64,000 nucleotides of DNA from Actinomycetota bacterium (lineage in GTDB: Bacteria; Actinomycetota; Acidimicrobiia; Acidimicrobiales; Aldehydirespiratoraceae): NCBI GenBank assembly GCA_029979265.1, contig JAPOHW010000006.1, positions 1 through 64,000 on the forward strand, read 5' to 3'. Positions 50,533-59,469 of this stretch are shown piece by piece. Position 1 is the stretch's first letter. The number at the start of each line of letters is the position of its first letter. The notes under the pieces are model-generated. The model had not been told where the DNA came from. It saw only the letters and a program-made list of their open reading frames with translations, and did not search any database. Position numbers and translations under genes: made by a program.

Positions 50533-52482
50533 TCAGACGCCGAGCAGAACCTTCGCCCTGGCGACGACATTGTCGACGTCGAACCCAAGTTCGCGCATCA
50601 CCGTGCTGCCAGGCGCGGATGCTCCGAAACGATCGATGGAGACCACATCGTCGACCCATCGATGCCACCCTTGCGAGATACCGGCTTCAACGGCAAGGGA
50701 GGGGATCCCATGCACCATCACGGACGCTTGGTAGGCACTGTCGGCGTTGTCGAACAGCTCCCAGGACGGGAAGGAAACGACTCGTGCAGCAATACCTTCA
50801 TCTCGCAGAACGTCAGCAGCTTCGATGCACAGCGACACCTCGCTGCCCGTGCCGACAAGGGAAATCGCAGCGTCGTCGAGTTCACGAATCACGTATGCCC
50901 CAGCGCTGACGTCACCGTGTGCGGTGCCCTCGAGCACCGGAAGATCCTGACGCGAGAGGATGAGCGCAGTCGGGCCGCTCGAGTCGACCGCTACTTTCCA
51001 CGCCGCCACGGTTTCGTTCGCATCGGCCGGGCGGATGACTCGCAGACCCGGAATCGCCCGCAACGACGCAACGTGCTCGACGGGCTGGTGGGTCGGGCCG
51101 TCCTCACCGACCCCGACCGAGTCATGGGACCAGACGAAGATCGTCTTTGCCTGGGAAAGGGCAGCAAGCCGCACCGCCCCACGCATGTAATCGGCAAAGA
51201 CGAGAAACGTGCCGACAACCGGAATTGCGCCGCCATGCAGTGCCATGCCGTTTGCAATCGCTCCCATGGCGTGCTCACGAACCCCGAAGTAGATCTGCCG
51301 ACCGCCGGGATCGGCCGCAGAGAACACGCCGTGATCCTTGATGACCGTGCCGGTGTTCCCGGTGAGATCAGCGCCACCACCGGTGAGTCCTGGAACCGTC
51401 TCGACCAGTGCCTGCAACGCTGCGTTCGATGCCTTCCGTGTTGCCACCGAGGCGCCGGTGTCGAACGTGGGCAGCACCTCGTCCCAGCCGGGCAGGCCGG
51501 TGTTGTTGAGCTGCGCCCGGAGGCCAACTCGATCGCCCTCGAATCCTGCGAGACGAGCTTCGGACGCCTGCCGAGCGTCCCGACCTCGTCGTCCGATTGC
51601 GTTGTACGCCTGGAGGAGCTCGTCGTCGACAGAGAACGGCGCATCGGGCATACCCATTCGGCGTTTCGTGGCAGCAATCTCATCATCGACGATCGCGTAC
51701 CCGTGGGCATGCGACGTGCCGGCATGTTCGGTCGCGGGATAACCGATCACGGTCTGCAGCACGATAAGCGACGGCTTGTCGGCGACGGCCATGGCGCGGC
51801 GAACGGCAGCCTCCAACGCATCGCAGTCCTCGCCGATCGCCCCGACCTCTTCGACGTGCCACCCGTAGGACCTGAATCGCCCCGCCGCATCATCGCTCAG
51901 TGCAAGATCGGTGTCTCCGTCGATCGTGATCCGGTTGTCGTCGTAACAGAGCACGATCTTGCCGAGACCGAGATGGCCGGCAAGAGACGCCGCTTCGTGG
52001 CTCACCCCTTCGGCGAGGTCACCATCTCCACACAGCCCGAACACATGATGATCGACGACGTCTGCCCCGTAGCGGGTCCGGAGTTGCGCCTCGGCGATCG
52101 CCATGCCGACCATGTTCGCCACGCCCTGTCCGAGCGGTCCGGTCGTGACCTCGACACCGACCGTGTGCCCGACCTCGGGATGGCCCGGCGTGGCCGAGCC
52201 CCACTGACGGAAGTTCTTGAGATCGTCGAGCGTCAGCCCGAAGCCGGCGAGGTGCAGCAGGGCGTACTGCAAGATGGAGGCGTGACCGCACGACAGGACG
52301 AACCGATCGCGATCGAACCAGTTGGGCCTTGTGGCGTCGTAACGCATGACGCGACTGAACAACACATGGGCAAGAGGGGCGAGCGACATTGCCGTGCCTT
52401 GATGTCCGCTGCGGGCGGCGTGCGGTGCATCCATCGCAAGGCCGCGGATCGTGTTGATCGCGCGGGCGTCGAAGTCGTCCAC
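50533..52482 (-). CDS. tkt: Transketolase
   Basis: The 649-residue thiamine-diphosphate enzyme swaps two-carbon units in the pentose phosphate pathway. Signatures are LSCGHASILQYALLH, TTGPLGQGVANMVG, the ThDP/Mg motif GDGDLAEGVSHEAA, and the C-terminal DSVGVGEDGPTHQPVEH. GTG 52482 has GGGAGGA seven bases upstream. In many actinobacteria zwf and opcA follow tal; here the helicase gene comes next. Confidence 0.96.
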   Translation of the reverse strand: MDDFDARAINTIRGLAMDAPHAARSGHQGTAMSLAPLAHVLFSRVMRYDATRPNWFDRDRFVLSCGHASILQYALLHLAGFGLTLDDLKNFRQWGSATPGHPEVGHTVGVEVTTGPLGQGVANMVGMAIAEAQLRTRYGADVVDHHVFGLCGDGDLAEGVSHEAASLAGHLGLGKIVLCYDDNRITIDGDTDLALSDDAAGRFRSYGWHVEEVGAIGEDCDALEAAVRRAMAVADKPSLIVLQTVIGYPATEHAGTSHAHGYAIVDDEIAATKRRMGMPDAPFSVDDELLQAYNAIGRRGRDARQASEARLAGFEGDRVGLRAQLNNTGLPGWDEVLPTFDTGASVATRKASNAALQALVETVPGLTGGGADLTGNTGTVIKDHGVFSAADPGGRQIYFGVREHAMGAIANGMALHGGAIPVVGTFLVFADYMRGAVRLAALSQAKTIFVWSHDSVGVGEDGPTHQPVEHVASLRAIPGLRVIRPADANETVAAWKVAVDSSGPTALILSRQDLPVLEGTAHGDVSAGAYVIRELDDAAISLVGTGSEVSLCIEAADVLRDEGIAARVVSFPSWELFDNADSAYQASVMVHGIPSLAVEAGISQGWHRWVDDVVSIDRFGASAPGSTVMRELGFDVDNVVARAKVLLGV

Positions 52483-52594
52483 GTAGGTCCTCCCACTCCC
52501 CTCCGAGACGTCCCCGGAGTGCCGCCGACCCTACCCGCGCCGACGAGCGCGCGGTCGCACACCCGGCCCGCGACCCGCAGGCTGCTGCACTCGT

Positions 52595-53734
52595 TCATCC
52601 GTACAGGAAGAGCATTGATGAGGTGAATCCGTGGATGTGGTTCTGGTTGCGGATCGGTCCGAACTCGCCTGCACAGAACATCCCGGCGACCGTGGCGGGA
52701 TCAGCTGCTCCGACAGCCGCCCTCGCGTCATGATCGGGCTCACCGAAAAGGCGAGATCCCCTGCCGTTGCACGAGAACACGAGTGCTGCATCCGCGTCGA
52801 CCGTTCTCAGCATCTCCCGTAGATCGGAGCGGGCACTGTCACCGTCTCGCACCTGAAACTGCATCGTGGTCCCGATCGGCACCCGAGCGCCGATGCGCAG
52901 CGCACCCTCGGCCGGGTCGGCACCGATCACCCCGCGTAAGAGAAAATCACCACGGCTGAACGCATCCGTGTGTTCGTCGACGACGAGCCCGACGTGCAAT
53001 CCGTTCGAGATCAGGCTCCGCTCGGCATCGTCGGCGCTCTCGTAGAGCTCGTTCAGACGCTCGAGCGCAGGCCGAGAGCCCAAACCCCGCACCAGATTGT
53101 CCGTGGCGTCGGTGACGGTGAGCGGGGTTCCCACAGGGCGACACCCTTGCGAAACCACCGTGAACTCGCCAAGGCCCTCCGGCAACAGGAGGCCGACCGC
53201 ACCATCGGTGTGCAACGAGCCGTCCACGAACAACCGGTTGCTGCCCGGACCACCGGGTTCCGACGCCACGCCGCCGACGATGGCGAGTCCAGGGTACTGA
53301 TCGTTGCTGGCGTGGAGGAAGGCATCAGCCGGAAAGGAGAACGGTTCACTGACCAAGATGAGGGTGCGCTGGCCAACGGCCGCATCGTCGGGCATCCCGA
53401 TGACGGCCGTGCCATCGTCGCTGCGAATCGTCTCCAGCCGAACCGCCTCCGCGCGCCCCACGCGGCCCACCCACAGCGACACGGCCGGACCCTCCTCGGC
53501 TTCGAGGTTGCCGCCGATCACAGCGGTCGCAGTGGCGCCGATCATGGTCTGGGGCGAGAGCAACTCGTGCACCGCAGACGCAATGTCGTCGAAATCGGCA
53601 ACAGGATGACCACTCACGAAGAGCAGAGCGACGTCGGGTCCAGCTCCGACCCGCTCGACCACGGCACCGACGACCTCACCGACCGCCGCAGCTGCGTCCG
53701 GATGCTCCGAAAGTGCTGCGCCGAAGCTGCTCAT
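52595..53734 (-). CDS. FIST-domain sensory protein
   Basis: The 379-residue protein has FIST-N (ALLFVSGHPVADFDDIASAV, SPQTMIGATATAVIG) and FIST-C domains (NGLHVGLVVDEHTDAFSRGD to AGMFCAGEFGPIRNQNHIHG). FIST domains are thought to bind small ligands such as amino acids and feed signalling pathways, often next to kinases; none is adjacent here. ATG 53734 lies eight bases past the stop of the upstream gene. The typical C-terminal GPIxNxxHxHGFT motif is intact. Confidence 0.88.
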   Translation of the reverse strand: MSSFGAALSEHPDAAAAVGEVVGAVVERVGAGPDVALLFVSGHPVADFDDIASAVHELLSPQTMIGATATAVIGGNLEAEEGPAVSLWVGRVGRAEAVRLETIRSDDGTAVIGMPDDAAVGQRTLILVSEPFSFPADAFLHASNDQYPGLAIVGGVASEPGGPGSNRLFVDGSLHTDGAVGLLLPEGLGEFTVVSQGCRPVGTPLTVTDATDNLVRGLGSRPALERLNELYESADDAERSLISNGLHVGLVVDEHTDAFSRGDFLLRGVIGADPAEGALRIGARVPIGTTMQFQVRDGDSARSDLREMLRTVDADAALVFSCNGRGSRLFGEPDHDARAAVGAADPATVAGMFCAGEFGPIRNQNHIHGFTSSMLFLYG

Positions 53735-53741
53735 CGGTCGA

Positions 53742-54131
53742 TCAGTCCGCCTCGGGTGGCAGGATCGTGTACGGAACCGTGATGGGTGGATCGTGATTGA
53801 TCCGACAGCGGGCCTCGACCGTGCCGTACTCGACGAAGTCCATCTCGGCCCGAACCAATCGATACGTGAACTTCCCGGGCTCGACGTCGAAGGGTTGAAC
53901 GTTGCGTGCGATCTGCTCGTCACCGCGGTGATACGTCACCTCGAGAACGCCCTGGCCTGAACCGTGTTCCGGGCAACGGATGATCACGACAAGGTGTGGA
54001 GCCCAGGTGAACGGCAGGGGAGCGGGGGCAGCAGCACTGAACTGCACACCGCTCAGGTCGATCCTGGTGGCCGGACCGGCAACCTGGCGAAGGTCGATCT
54101 CGTCGATGAACAACGCGGCGATGATCTCCAT
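53742..54131 (-). CDS. Unknown beta-rich protein upstream of FIST gene
   Basis: The 129-residue protein alternates strands and turns ([44 protein letters not shown]), like a beta sandwich. It has no signal peptide or cysteine motif. I do not recognise the family with confidence. ATG 54131 is supported by TAACGT eight bases upstream. The FIST gene starts seven bases after its stop, so the two are co-transcribed. Confidence 0.6.
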   Translation of the reverse strand: MEIIAALFIDEIDLRQVAGPATRIDLSGVQFSAAAPAPLPFTWAPHLVVIIRCPEHGSGQGVLEVTYHRGDEQIARNVQPFDVEPGKFTYRLVRAEMDFVEYGTVEARCRINHDPPITVPYTILPPEAD

Positions 54132-54139
54132 GTGGCCGC

Positions 54140-54174
54140 ACGTTACCGAGGCCACGAGCACTCGCCACTAGGGT
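54140..54174. promoter_or_regulatory. Divergent leaderless promoters, beta-rich protein gene and tetR
   Basis: TAACGT on the minus strand (54140-54145) ends eight bases before ATG 54131, and TAGGGT on the plus strand (54169-54174) ends eight bases before ATG 54183. The starts are 51 bases apart, so one bound TetR dimer could block both. Confidence 0.45.
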
Positions 54175-54182
54175 TTGCCGTC

Positions 54183-54812
54183 ATGAGTGGCCCCGCTACG
54201 CGAGATGCGATCATCGTCGCGGCACAGCATCTGTTCGCCGAGCGAGGCTTCGAGGGCACATCGCTCAACCTCATCGCGGCCGAGGTCGGCGTTCGCCGCC
54301 AGAGTCTGCTCCACCACTTTCCGACGAAGGAAACGATGTACCGCGAGGTCTTCGAGCGGGCGTTGGCCGAATGGTACGAGCGGGTCGAGGCGGCCGTCAC
54401 CAACCCCGTCGCAACCGGTTGGGAGCAACTCGACCATGTGCTGACAGCCGGCTTCGAGTTCTTCAGGGCCAACCCCGACTTCGTTCGTCTGGTCCGACGC
54501 GAGGCGCTCGCCGGCGGGGAACTCGGTCACGTCGAACTGGGGGTTGCGCTCCAGCCGCTCTTCGCCCGGGCGTCGGAGTACTTTCGACGCGAGATGGATG
54601 CGGGTCGGTTTCGTCGTCATGACCCGGAGCAACTTCTGCTGACCGGCTACGGAGCGCTCCTGTCGTACTTCAGCGACGCCCCCCTGATCGCCGGCCTGCT
54701 CGACCGGGATCCGCTCACCGACGCAGCACTCGACGAACTCCTCGCCCACATCCGGGCCTTGTTCCGGTCTGCGCTCGAGCCACCGGGCGCGCACGTCGAT
54801 CATCCGGGCTGA
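54183..54812 (+). CDS. TetR-family regulator
   Basis: The 209-residue protein has a TetR helix-turn-helix ([20 protein letters not shown], then [20 protein letters not shown]) and a C-terminal ligand domain of the TetR_C group ([14 protein letters not shown]). Such proteins respond to small hydrophobic molecules. The divergent FIST pair and the downstream PBP4-like operon are possible targets. Confidence 0.88.
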   Translation: MSGPATRDAIIVAAQHLFAERGFEGTSLNLIAAEVGVRRQSLLHHFPTKETMYREVFERALAEWYERVEAAVTNPVATGWEQLDHVLTAGFEFFRANPDFVRLVRREALAGGELGHVELGVALQPLFARASEYFRREMDAGRFRRHDPEQLLLTGYGALLSYFSDAPLIAGLLDRDPLTDAALDELLAHIRALFRSALEPPGAHVDHPG

Positions 54813-54844
54813 CGGCGCGCCGCCCTCTCGCCAGCTGTTCGGCC

Positions 54845-54850
54845 TAGCCT
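54845..54850 (+). promoter_or_regulatory. Minus-10 hexamer of PBP4-like gene (leaderless)
   Basis: TAGCCT ends eight bases before the ATG at 54859. Confidence 0.45.
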
Positions 54851-54858
54851 TTCCACCG

Positions 54859-56400
54859 ATGCGGCGTCTCCTGCTTCCTGCGCTCCTGTTGTTCATCGTG
54901 ATCGCAGCATCGATCCAGATGAACAACGCGAACGAGGCGGCAGACCCCGGGGTCGCCACCGCCGTCTCCGACGAAGCATCGCTCGCCACACCGATGTTCA
55001 GCGCCCGGCGGGCGCCCGGCTGGTTGCGGGCCCCGACGTCGGACCTGCTGCTCACGGATTCGATCGGCACGGTGCTCGCCACCGGCGATCGGCCGGAACA
55101 AGCCTGTGTGCTGGTGACCCGCGGCGACGAGCGACTCGCAGCGTCCTCCACCGAAACCGCCATCCGGGCGGCAGAGCTCCATCGCTTCATCACTGCCACC
55201 CTGATCGACAGTGCCGGCAGCGGGCAGGGCTTTCGGACCGAGATCGCCTATTCGACGAGTGCCGAACTCGTGCCGGTCGACGAGGAACTGGGAACCTTCG
55301 AATTGGTGGGGGACATCTGGATCATCGGATCGGGCGACCCGGGACTGGCAAGCTGGGACTACATCTCTCGATTCCGAGACGGACGGGCCTACACCAGTTG
55401 GGACACGCTGACGAGCGATGCCATCGAGGCACTGCAGGCAGCGAACATCGTGTCGATCGACGGGCGCATCATCGGCGACGAGACGAAGTACTCACCGAAC
55501 GAACGGGACTACTTCGACGACGAGCTGACGATCGACGACACGACCGTCAAGATCTGGAGCGGTCCCGACGACGGGTCCGTCGGTCCGATGTCGGCACTGC
55601 TCCTCAATGATGGTTTCGTCAGCTGGCCTGCCGAGCTCGACCAGACGGCCAACACGCGATCGGCGAATCCTGCGGTGTCGGCAGCCGACATTTTCGACGA
55701 CCTCCTCGAGGCGGCCGGATTCACGGTGCGTCGCAGTCCCGCCGACGGCGAGGCTCCCCCCCTCGCCGAGCGAGTCACCATTGCCACGATCGACTCCCCA
55801 CCACTGATCGACATCATCGAGCGCAGCCTGATCGATGCCACCACAGCCGAAATGCTGCTCAAGGAGTATGGGATCCGGCTCGGCGGCGGACCGGAGCGGG
55901 CAGGGATCATCCTGGGCCTCGTGCGTGACGGGTTCGAACTCAGCGGACTGCCGTTCGACATCCTCAGCAACTCCACGATCTATGCCGACGGCTCGGGCCG
56001 ATCGTCCCTGAATCGCACGAGCTGCGAGATGATCCACGCCACGATCGACGACCCATCCGGCATCGGCGCGGCGATCCTCCGCAAACCGACCACGTCCAAT
56101 GTCGCCCACTGCGCTCGAGCTGGTGCCGGCACACTGCGTGTCTTCGCCACCGCCGACGGAGATGCCACCGGCATTGCAGGCACCTACGTCGCCGAGAACG
56201 GCGAACGACTGACATTCGTCATGCTGGCAGAGGATCCCGGACGCCTGACGGTGCCGGAAGGAGCCCCGGACGACACCGAACCCGTGGGTCCGTTCGAGTT
56301 CTGCAACCCGCTCCAGGTCGCGCTCCTCGATGCCATCACCGGGCACCCCTACGGTCCGGCGCTCCAGGAGCTCTCGCCCCTTACACCGGTGGGCGACTGA
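54859..56400 (+). CDS. PBP4 (DacB)-like protein without catalytic residues
   Basis: The 513-residue protein has an N-terminal membrane anchor or signal (residues 4-18) and the fold pattern of S13 D-Ala-D-Ala carboxypeptidases: ELVGDIWIIGSGDPGL and a late DGSGRSSLNRTS. The catalytic motifs are changed. The segment aligned with PASxxKLLTA reads RAAELHRFITA, with Glu106 for the nucleophile Ser and Arg109 for the Lys. The KTG motif reads GAG (422-424). It is probably a non-catalytic scaffold or binding protein outside the membrane. A LON-N gene follows after one base. Confidence 0.75.
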   Translation: MRRLLLPALLLFIVIAASIQMNNANEAADPGVATAVSDEASLATPMFSARRAPGWLRAPTSDLLLTDSIGTVLATGDRPEQACVLVTRGDERLAASSTETAIRAAELHRFITATLIDSAGSGQGFRTEIAYSTSAELVPVDEELGTFELVGDIWIIGSGDPGLASWDYISRFRDGRAYTSWDTLTSDAIEALQAANIVSIDGRIIGDETKYSPNERDYFDDELTIDDTTVKIWSGPDDGSVGPMSALLLNDGFVSWPAELDQTANTRSANPAVSAADIFDDLLEAAGFTVRRSPADGEAPPLAERVTIATIDSPPLIDIIERSLIDATTAEMLLKEYGIRLGGGPERAGIILGLVRDGFELSGLPFDILSNSTIYADGSGRSSLNRTSCEMIHATIDDPSGIGAAILRKPTTSNVAHCARAGAGTLRVFATADGDATGIAGTYVAENGERLTFVMLAEDPGRLTVPEGAPDDTEPVGPFEFCNPLQVALLDAITGHPYGPALQELSPLTPVGD

Positions 56401-56401
56401 C

Positions 56402-57025
56402 ATGACATCGAGCTACGACCTCCCGATGTTTCCGCTCGAGTCAGCGATCGTGCCGGGCCAACCCATTCCGCTGCATCTCTTCGAGCCCCGTTACCGGGTC
56501 CTCGGCCGCCATCTTGCGCAGCTCGACGAACCCGAGTTCGGCATCGTCGGCATCGCCCGTGGGCGCGAAGTCGGTGGTGACGACGTCCGCAGCGATGTCG
56601 GCGTGGTTGCCAGAGTCGTCCGCAGCGAAGAGCAGCCGGACGGGCGTTGGGCAGTTCTCGCCACCGGAACGAGACGGATCCGAATCGATCGTTGGCTCGA
56701 CGACGATCCGTATCCCAAAGCGCTCGTCTCGGATTGGCCCGATCCGCTCGACCCCGGCCTCGACAAACACGTCGTCGCACTGCGGACGGTGGTTGACGCC
56801 CTCATTGCCATGGTGGCCAGCCACCGGCCCGATCTCGAACTGGCCGTACCCGAGTTGTCCGACGACCCCGGACAGGCCATCTGGCAACTGATCGCATTCG
56901 CCGGCCTGGGTCCGCTCGACCTGCTGCAACTCCTTGAAATGCCAGACGCAGCGACGCGAGCAACCCGGGCCGCCGAACTGATCGACGAACATCGGCAGAC
57001 ACTCGACGCTCTCGGCTTGGATTGA
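56402..57025 (+). CDS. LON N-terminal (substrate-binding) domain protein
   Basis: The 207-residue protein is a free-standing Lon N-terminal domain: LPMFPLESAIVPGQPIPLHL, FEPRYRVLGRHLA, GIVGIARGREVGG, and a helical tail. No ATPase or protease domain is present. Such proteins may bind unfolded proteins or a ligand; function is not established. It follows the PBP4-like gene by one base, so the two are co-translated. Confidence 0.85.
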   Translation: MTSSYDLPMFPLESAIVPGQPIPLHLFEPRYRVLGRHLAQLDEPEFGIVGIARGREVGGDDVRSDVGVVARVVRSEEQPDGRWAVLATGTRRIRIDRWLDDDPYPKALVSDWPDPLDPGLDKHVVALRTVVDALIAMVASHRPDLELAVPELSDDPGQAIWQLIAFAGLGPLDLLQLLEMPDAATRATRAAELIDEHRQTLDALGLD

Positions 57026-57044
57026 CCGGTACCATGATTGTCCC

Positions 57045-57341
57045 ATGGCCGAGAAGAACGGGATCGCCGACCAGCTCGAGCTGATCAAGGCCTACGCCCG
57101 CCAGCAGACTCTGGATCCCCTCAAGGGTTCGGGGAGATGGGTGGGGATGGGTCTGCTCGGCAGTGTGCTGCTGGTCGTCGGCGGTGTTTCGATGACGCTC
57201 GCGCTGCTTCGAGTGCTTCAGGAGGAGACGGGCACCAACTTCACCGGCAACCTGTCGTGGGTGCCGTATCTGCTCACCATGACCGTGCTCATCGCAGTGA
57301 TGGTGCTGCTCGGTCTTCGTATCCGGAAGAAGACGCTCTGA
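57045..57341 (+). CDS. Small two-helix membrane protein, holin-superfamily-III-like
   Basis: The 98-residue protein has a polar N-terminus (MAEKNGIADQLELIKAYARQ), two membrane helices (about residues 33-55 and 72-92) and a basic end (RIRKKTL). The pattern is that of actinobacterial phage-holin-like (PF07332) proteins, which are mostly chromosomal with unknown roles. The TGA stop overlaps the next ATG by one base. Confidence 0.65.
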   Translation: MAEKNGIADQLELIKAYARQQTLDPLKGSGRWVGMGLLGSVLLVVGGVSMTLALLRVLQEETGTNFTGNLSWVPYLLTMTVLIAVMVLLGLRIRKKTL

Positions 57342-57556
57342 TGTCGAACGAGATCGATGCTCCCATCACCCGAGACGACATCGAGCAGGGCTTCAGCCAG
57401 CTTGTCGACGAACTTCACGGGCAGGTCGACGATGCAAAACCGAAGATCCTCACCGCCGTCGTGGGTATCGGCCTCCTCCTCATGATCCTCGCCTACCTCG
57501 CCGGCCGGCGGGCCGGAACCACGAAGTCGACCGTGGTCGAGATCCGGCGGATCTGA
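57341..57556 (+). CDS. Small single-helix membrane protein
   Basis: The 71-residue product has an acidic N-terminus (SNEIDAPITRDDIEQGF), an amphipathic stretch and one membrane helix (about residues 38-54), then a basic tail AGRRAGTTKS. It overlaps the previous stop by one base and the next start by one base (TGATG at both), indicating co-translation with the flanking small proteins. Confidence 0.6.
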   Translation: MSNEIDAPITRDDIEQGFSQLVDELHGQVDDAKPKILTAVVGIGLLLMILAYLAGRRAGTTKSTVVEIRRI

Positions 57557-57801
57557 TGCCCCGCAGCCTCAGCTCGGCCTCCATCAAGGAGCGTGTCCGA
57601 CACAACAGCATCCGCCGGGGTCTCCTCGGCGGGGACCGATTCTGGATGGTCGTGTTCGGGCTTGGCCGGCTGGCGCAGGTGCTTGGCACACTGACCAAGC
57701 GGGGAGAGATGGTGGTTGCCTTCTCCGAGCGGCTTCGGCCCGGAGCCGCCCTCGAGATCCGACACGTCGAGGCACCGGCGCGGCGGGGTCGGCGCTCGTG
57801 A
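57556..57801 (+). CDS. Small basic protein of the same cluster
   Basis: The 81-residue product is Arg-rich (IKERVRHNSIRRGLLGGDRF) with a short hydrophobic segment (FWMVVFGLGRLAQVLGTL). I do not recognise it. It begins one base inside the previous stop. Its end (GTGA at 57798-57801) overlaps a possible 40-codon frame. Confidence 0.55.
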   Translation: MPRSLSSASIKERVRHNSIRRGLLGGDRFWMVVFGLGRLAQVLGTLTKRGEMVVAFSERLRPGAALEIRHVEAPARRGRRS

Positions 57802-57920
57802 CGGTCGTTCGTCGCTGTCCGTCCCGCGAACCGCAGTTCGACGATCCACTCGTTCGAGCGTCGCTTCTGCCCAGGCTCGAGTCCGAGTCCCCGTGCGACC
57901 CGGAGATCGGAGCGGCATGA
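57798..57920 (+). CDS. Possible 40-residue product linking the small-protein cluster to trmI
   Basis: GTG 57798 overlaps the previous stop as GTGA, and the TGA at 57918-57920 overlaps the trmI start as ATGA. Overlaps at both ends would make a continuous coupled chain. The 40-residue sequence (VTVVRRCPSREPQFDDPLV...) has no known domain. It could be only spacer. Confidence 0.35.
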   Translation: MTVVRRCPSREPQFDDPLVRASLLPRLESESPCDPEIGAA

Positions 57921-58696
57921 ACCGCAGCGGACCTCTACGGGCCGGTGAACCGGTCTTGCTGGTCGATCGAAAGCGACGGCGCTACCTCATCGACCTCGTC
58001 CCCGGCGGCGAGTTCCATTCACACTCGGGGGTGCTCCCGCACGACGACATGATCGGAAGCGCCGAGGGGGAGCTCTACCGCTCGAGTCGGGGCATGGTCT
58101 TCATTGCGCTGCGGCCGACAATCACCGATTACGTGCTCAAGATGCCCCGTGGTGCGCAGGTCGTGTATCCGAAGGACATCGGGCCGATCCTGATCCAGGC
58201 CGACATCTTTCCGGGAGCCCACGTCCTCGAGTCCGGTCTCGGTTCCGGAGCACTGTCCACAGGCATCTTGCGGGCCGGGGCGCACATCACCGGGTACGAA
58301 CTCCGCGATGACTTCGAGGCAACGGCTCGCGAGAACGTGGGCCGATTCCTTGGGCCCGACGGTCTCGCCAAGTACACGACCTACGTGCGCGATGTCTACC
58401 AGGGCATCGACGAGCAGGACCTCGATCGCATCGTGCTCGACCTTCCCGAGCCCTGGCAGGTCGTGCCACACGCAGAGAAGGCGCTTCGGCGTGGCGGTAT
58501 CTTCCTTGCCTACACGCCGAGCATCATCCAGGTGTCCCAACTCCACGAGGCCTTCGAGGAGAGCCGATTCGGGATGGCAGAGACACTGGAGGTGATGCAT
58601 CGCGGCTGGCATGTCCAGGGCACTGCCGTTCGACCGGACCACCGCATGGTCGCCCATACCGGCTTCCTCACGCACGCCCGTCTCCTTGCTGAATGA
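57917..58696 (+). CDS. trmI: tRNA (adenine-58-N1)-methyltransferase
   Basis: The 259-residue SAM-dependent enzyme methylates A58 in the T-loop of tRNA. It starts with a small beta domain (PGGEFHSHSGVLPHDDMIG, VVYPKDIGPIL), then the Rossmann fold with VLESGLGSGALSTGILRA, GYELRDDF and the catalytic-region LDLPEPW. Actinobacteria commonly carry this gene just before arc; here arc is 1.7 kb away. The stop overlaps the next start as ATGA. Confidence 0.93.
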   Translation: MNRSGPLRAGEPVLLVDRKRRRYLIDLVPGGEFHSHSGVLPHDDMIGSAEGELYRSSRGMVFIALRPTITDYVLKMPRGAQVVYPKDIGPILIQADIFPGAHVLESGLGSGALSTGILRAGAHITGYELRDDFEATARENVGRFLGPDGLAKYTTYVRDVYQGIDEQDLDRIVLDLPEPWQVVPHAEKALRRGGIFLAYTPSIIQVSQLHEAFEESRFGMAETLEVMHRGWHVQGTAVRPDHRMVAHTGFLTHARLLAE

Positions 58697-59469
58697 GGCG
58701 ATGCTGGGCTGCCGTTCTGCTCACGACGGCACTGGTGGGCGTAGGGTGCGGTGGCAACCGGTCGGACACAATGCGTCCCCCGCTCGCAGATCCCCCCGAT
58801 CCTGGTCCACCACCGGCATCGCACGGACTTTCGGCGAGCGAGGTCGCTCGGATCGCTCCATCGACGGTTCGCGTCTTCGGTATCTCCTGCGGTCGCGCAG
58901 CCGAAGGCAGTGGGTTTGCCATCGCCCACGACATCATCGTCACCAATGCCCACGTCCTCGTGGGTGTCGACGATCCGACGATCGAAGTCGGGTCGGGACT
59001 CCGCACGGAGGCTGACATCGTGGCGTTCGATGCTCACAACGACCTTGCGTTGTTGCGAGTCGAAGGTCTTCGCTTCGAACCGCTGCCGCTGGGCACCGCG
59101 GGCGACGGTACCACCGGTGGTGTGTTCGGGTGGGAGCAGGGTCCCGAACTCGAGGTGACGCCATTCAGGGTCGACCGCCCGGTCACGGTACGTATCGAGG
59201 CCGTCGGAACCGACGAACGCGTCGGGCGTCCCTCCTATCTGCTCGCGGCCGACATCGAGTCGGGCGACAGCGGCGCCCCGCTCATCGATGGGACTGGCAC
59301 AGTTGTCGGCATCGTTTACATGTCGACGACGCGCGATGCCAGCGTCGGGTACGCACTGCGAACCGCTCCGGTCGAAGACCTGCTCGAGAACGGGCTCGGC
59401 CAGCCAGTGACCGTGCCTCCCTGCGGTGTCACGACACGAAGTGATGGAACTGCCGAGGACGGATCGTGA
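58693..59469 (+). CDS. Lipoprotein trypsin-like (S1C) serine protease
   Basis: The 258-residue protein has a lipoprotein signal ending LVGVGCGG (Cys19), so it is anchored on the outer face of the membrane. The catalytic triad is intact: TNAHVLVG (His), HNDLALLRV (Asp), ESGDSGAPLI (Ser). No PDZ domain follows. Its ATG overlaps the trmI stop. The last 41 bases overlap the convergent FMN-barrel gene. Substrates are unknown. Confidence 0.88.
   Translation: MRRCWAAVLLTTALVGVGCGGNRSDTMRPPLADPPDPGPPPASHGLSASEVARIAPSTVRVFGISCGRAAEGSGFAIAHDIIVTNAHVLVGVDDPTIEVGSGLRTEADIVAFDAHNDLALLRVEGLRFEPLPLGTAGDGTTGGVFGWEQGPELEVTPFRVDRPVTVRIEAVGTDERVGRPSYLLAADIESGDSGAPLIDGTGTVVGIVYMSTTRDASVGYALRTAPVEDLLENGLGQPVTVPPCGVTTRSDGTAEDGS

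Noticed and set aside
57045-57341. Phage remnant because of the holin-like protein
   Set aside because: No lysin, capsid, integrase or attachment site is present; holin-like proteins of this type are common chromosomal genes in actinobacteria.
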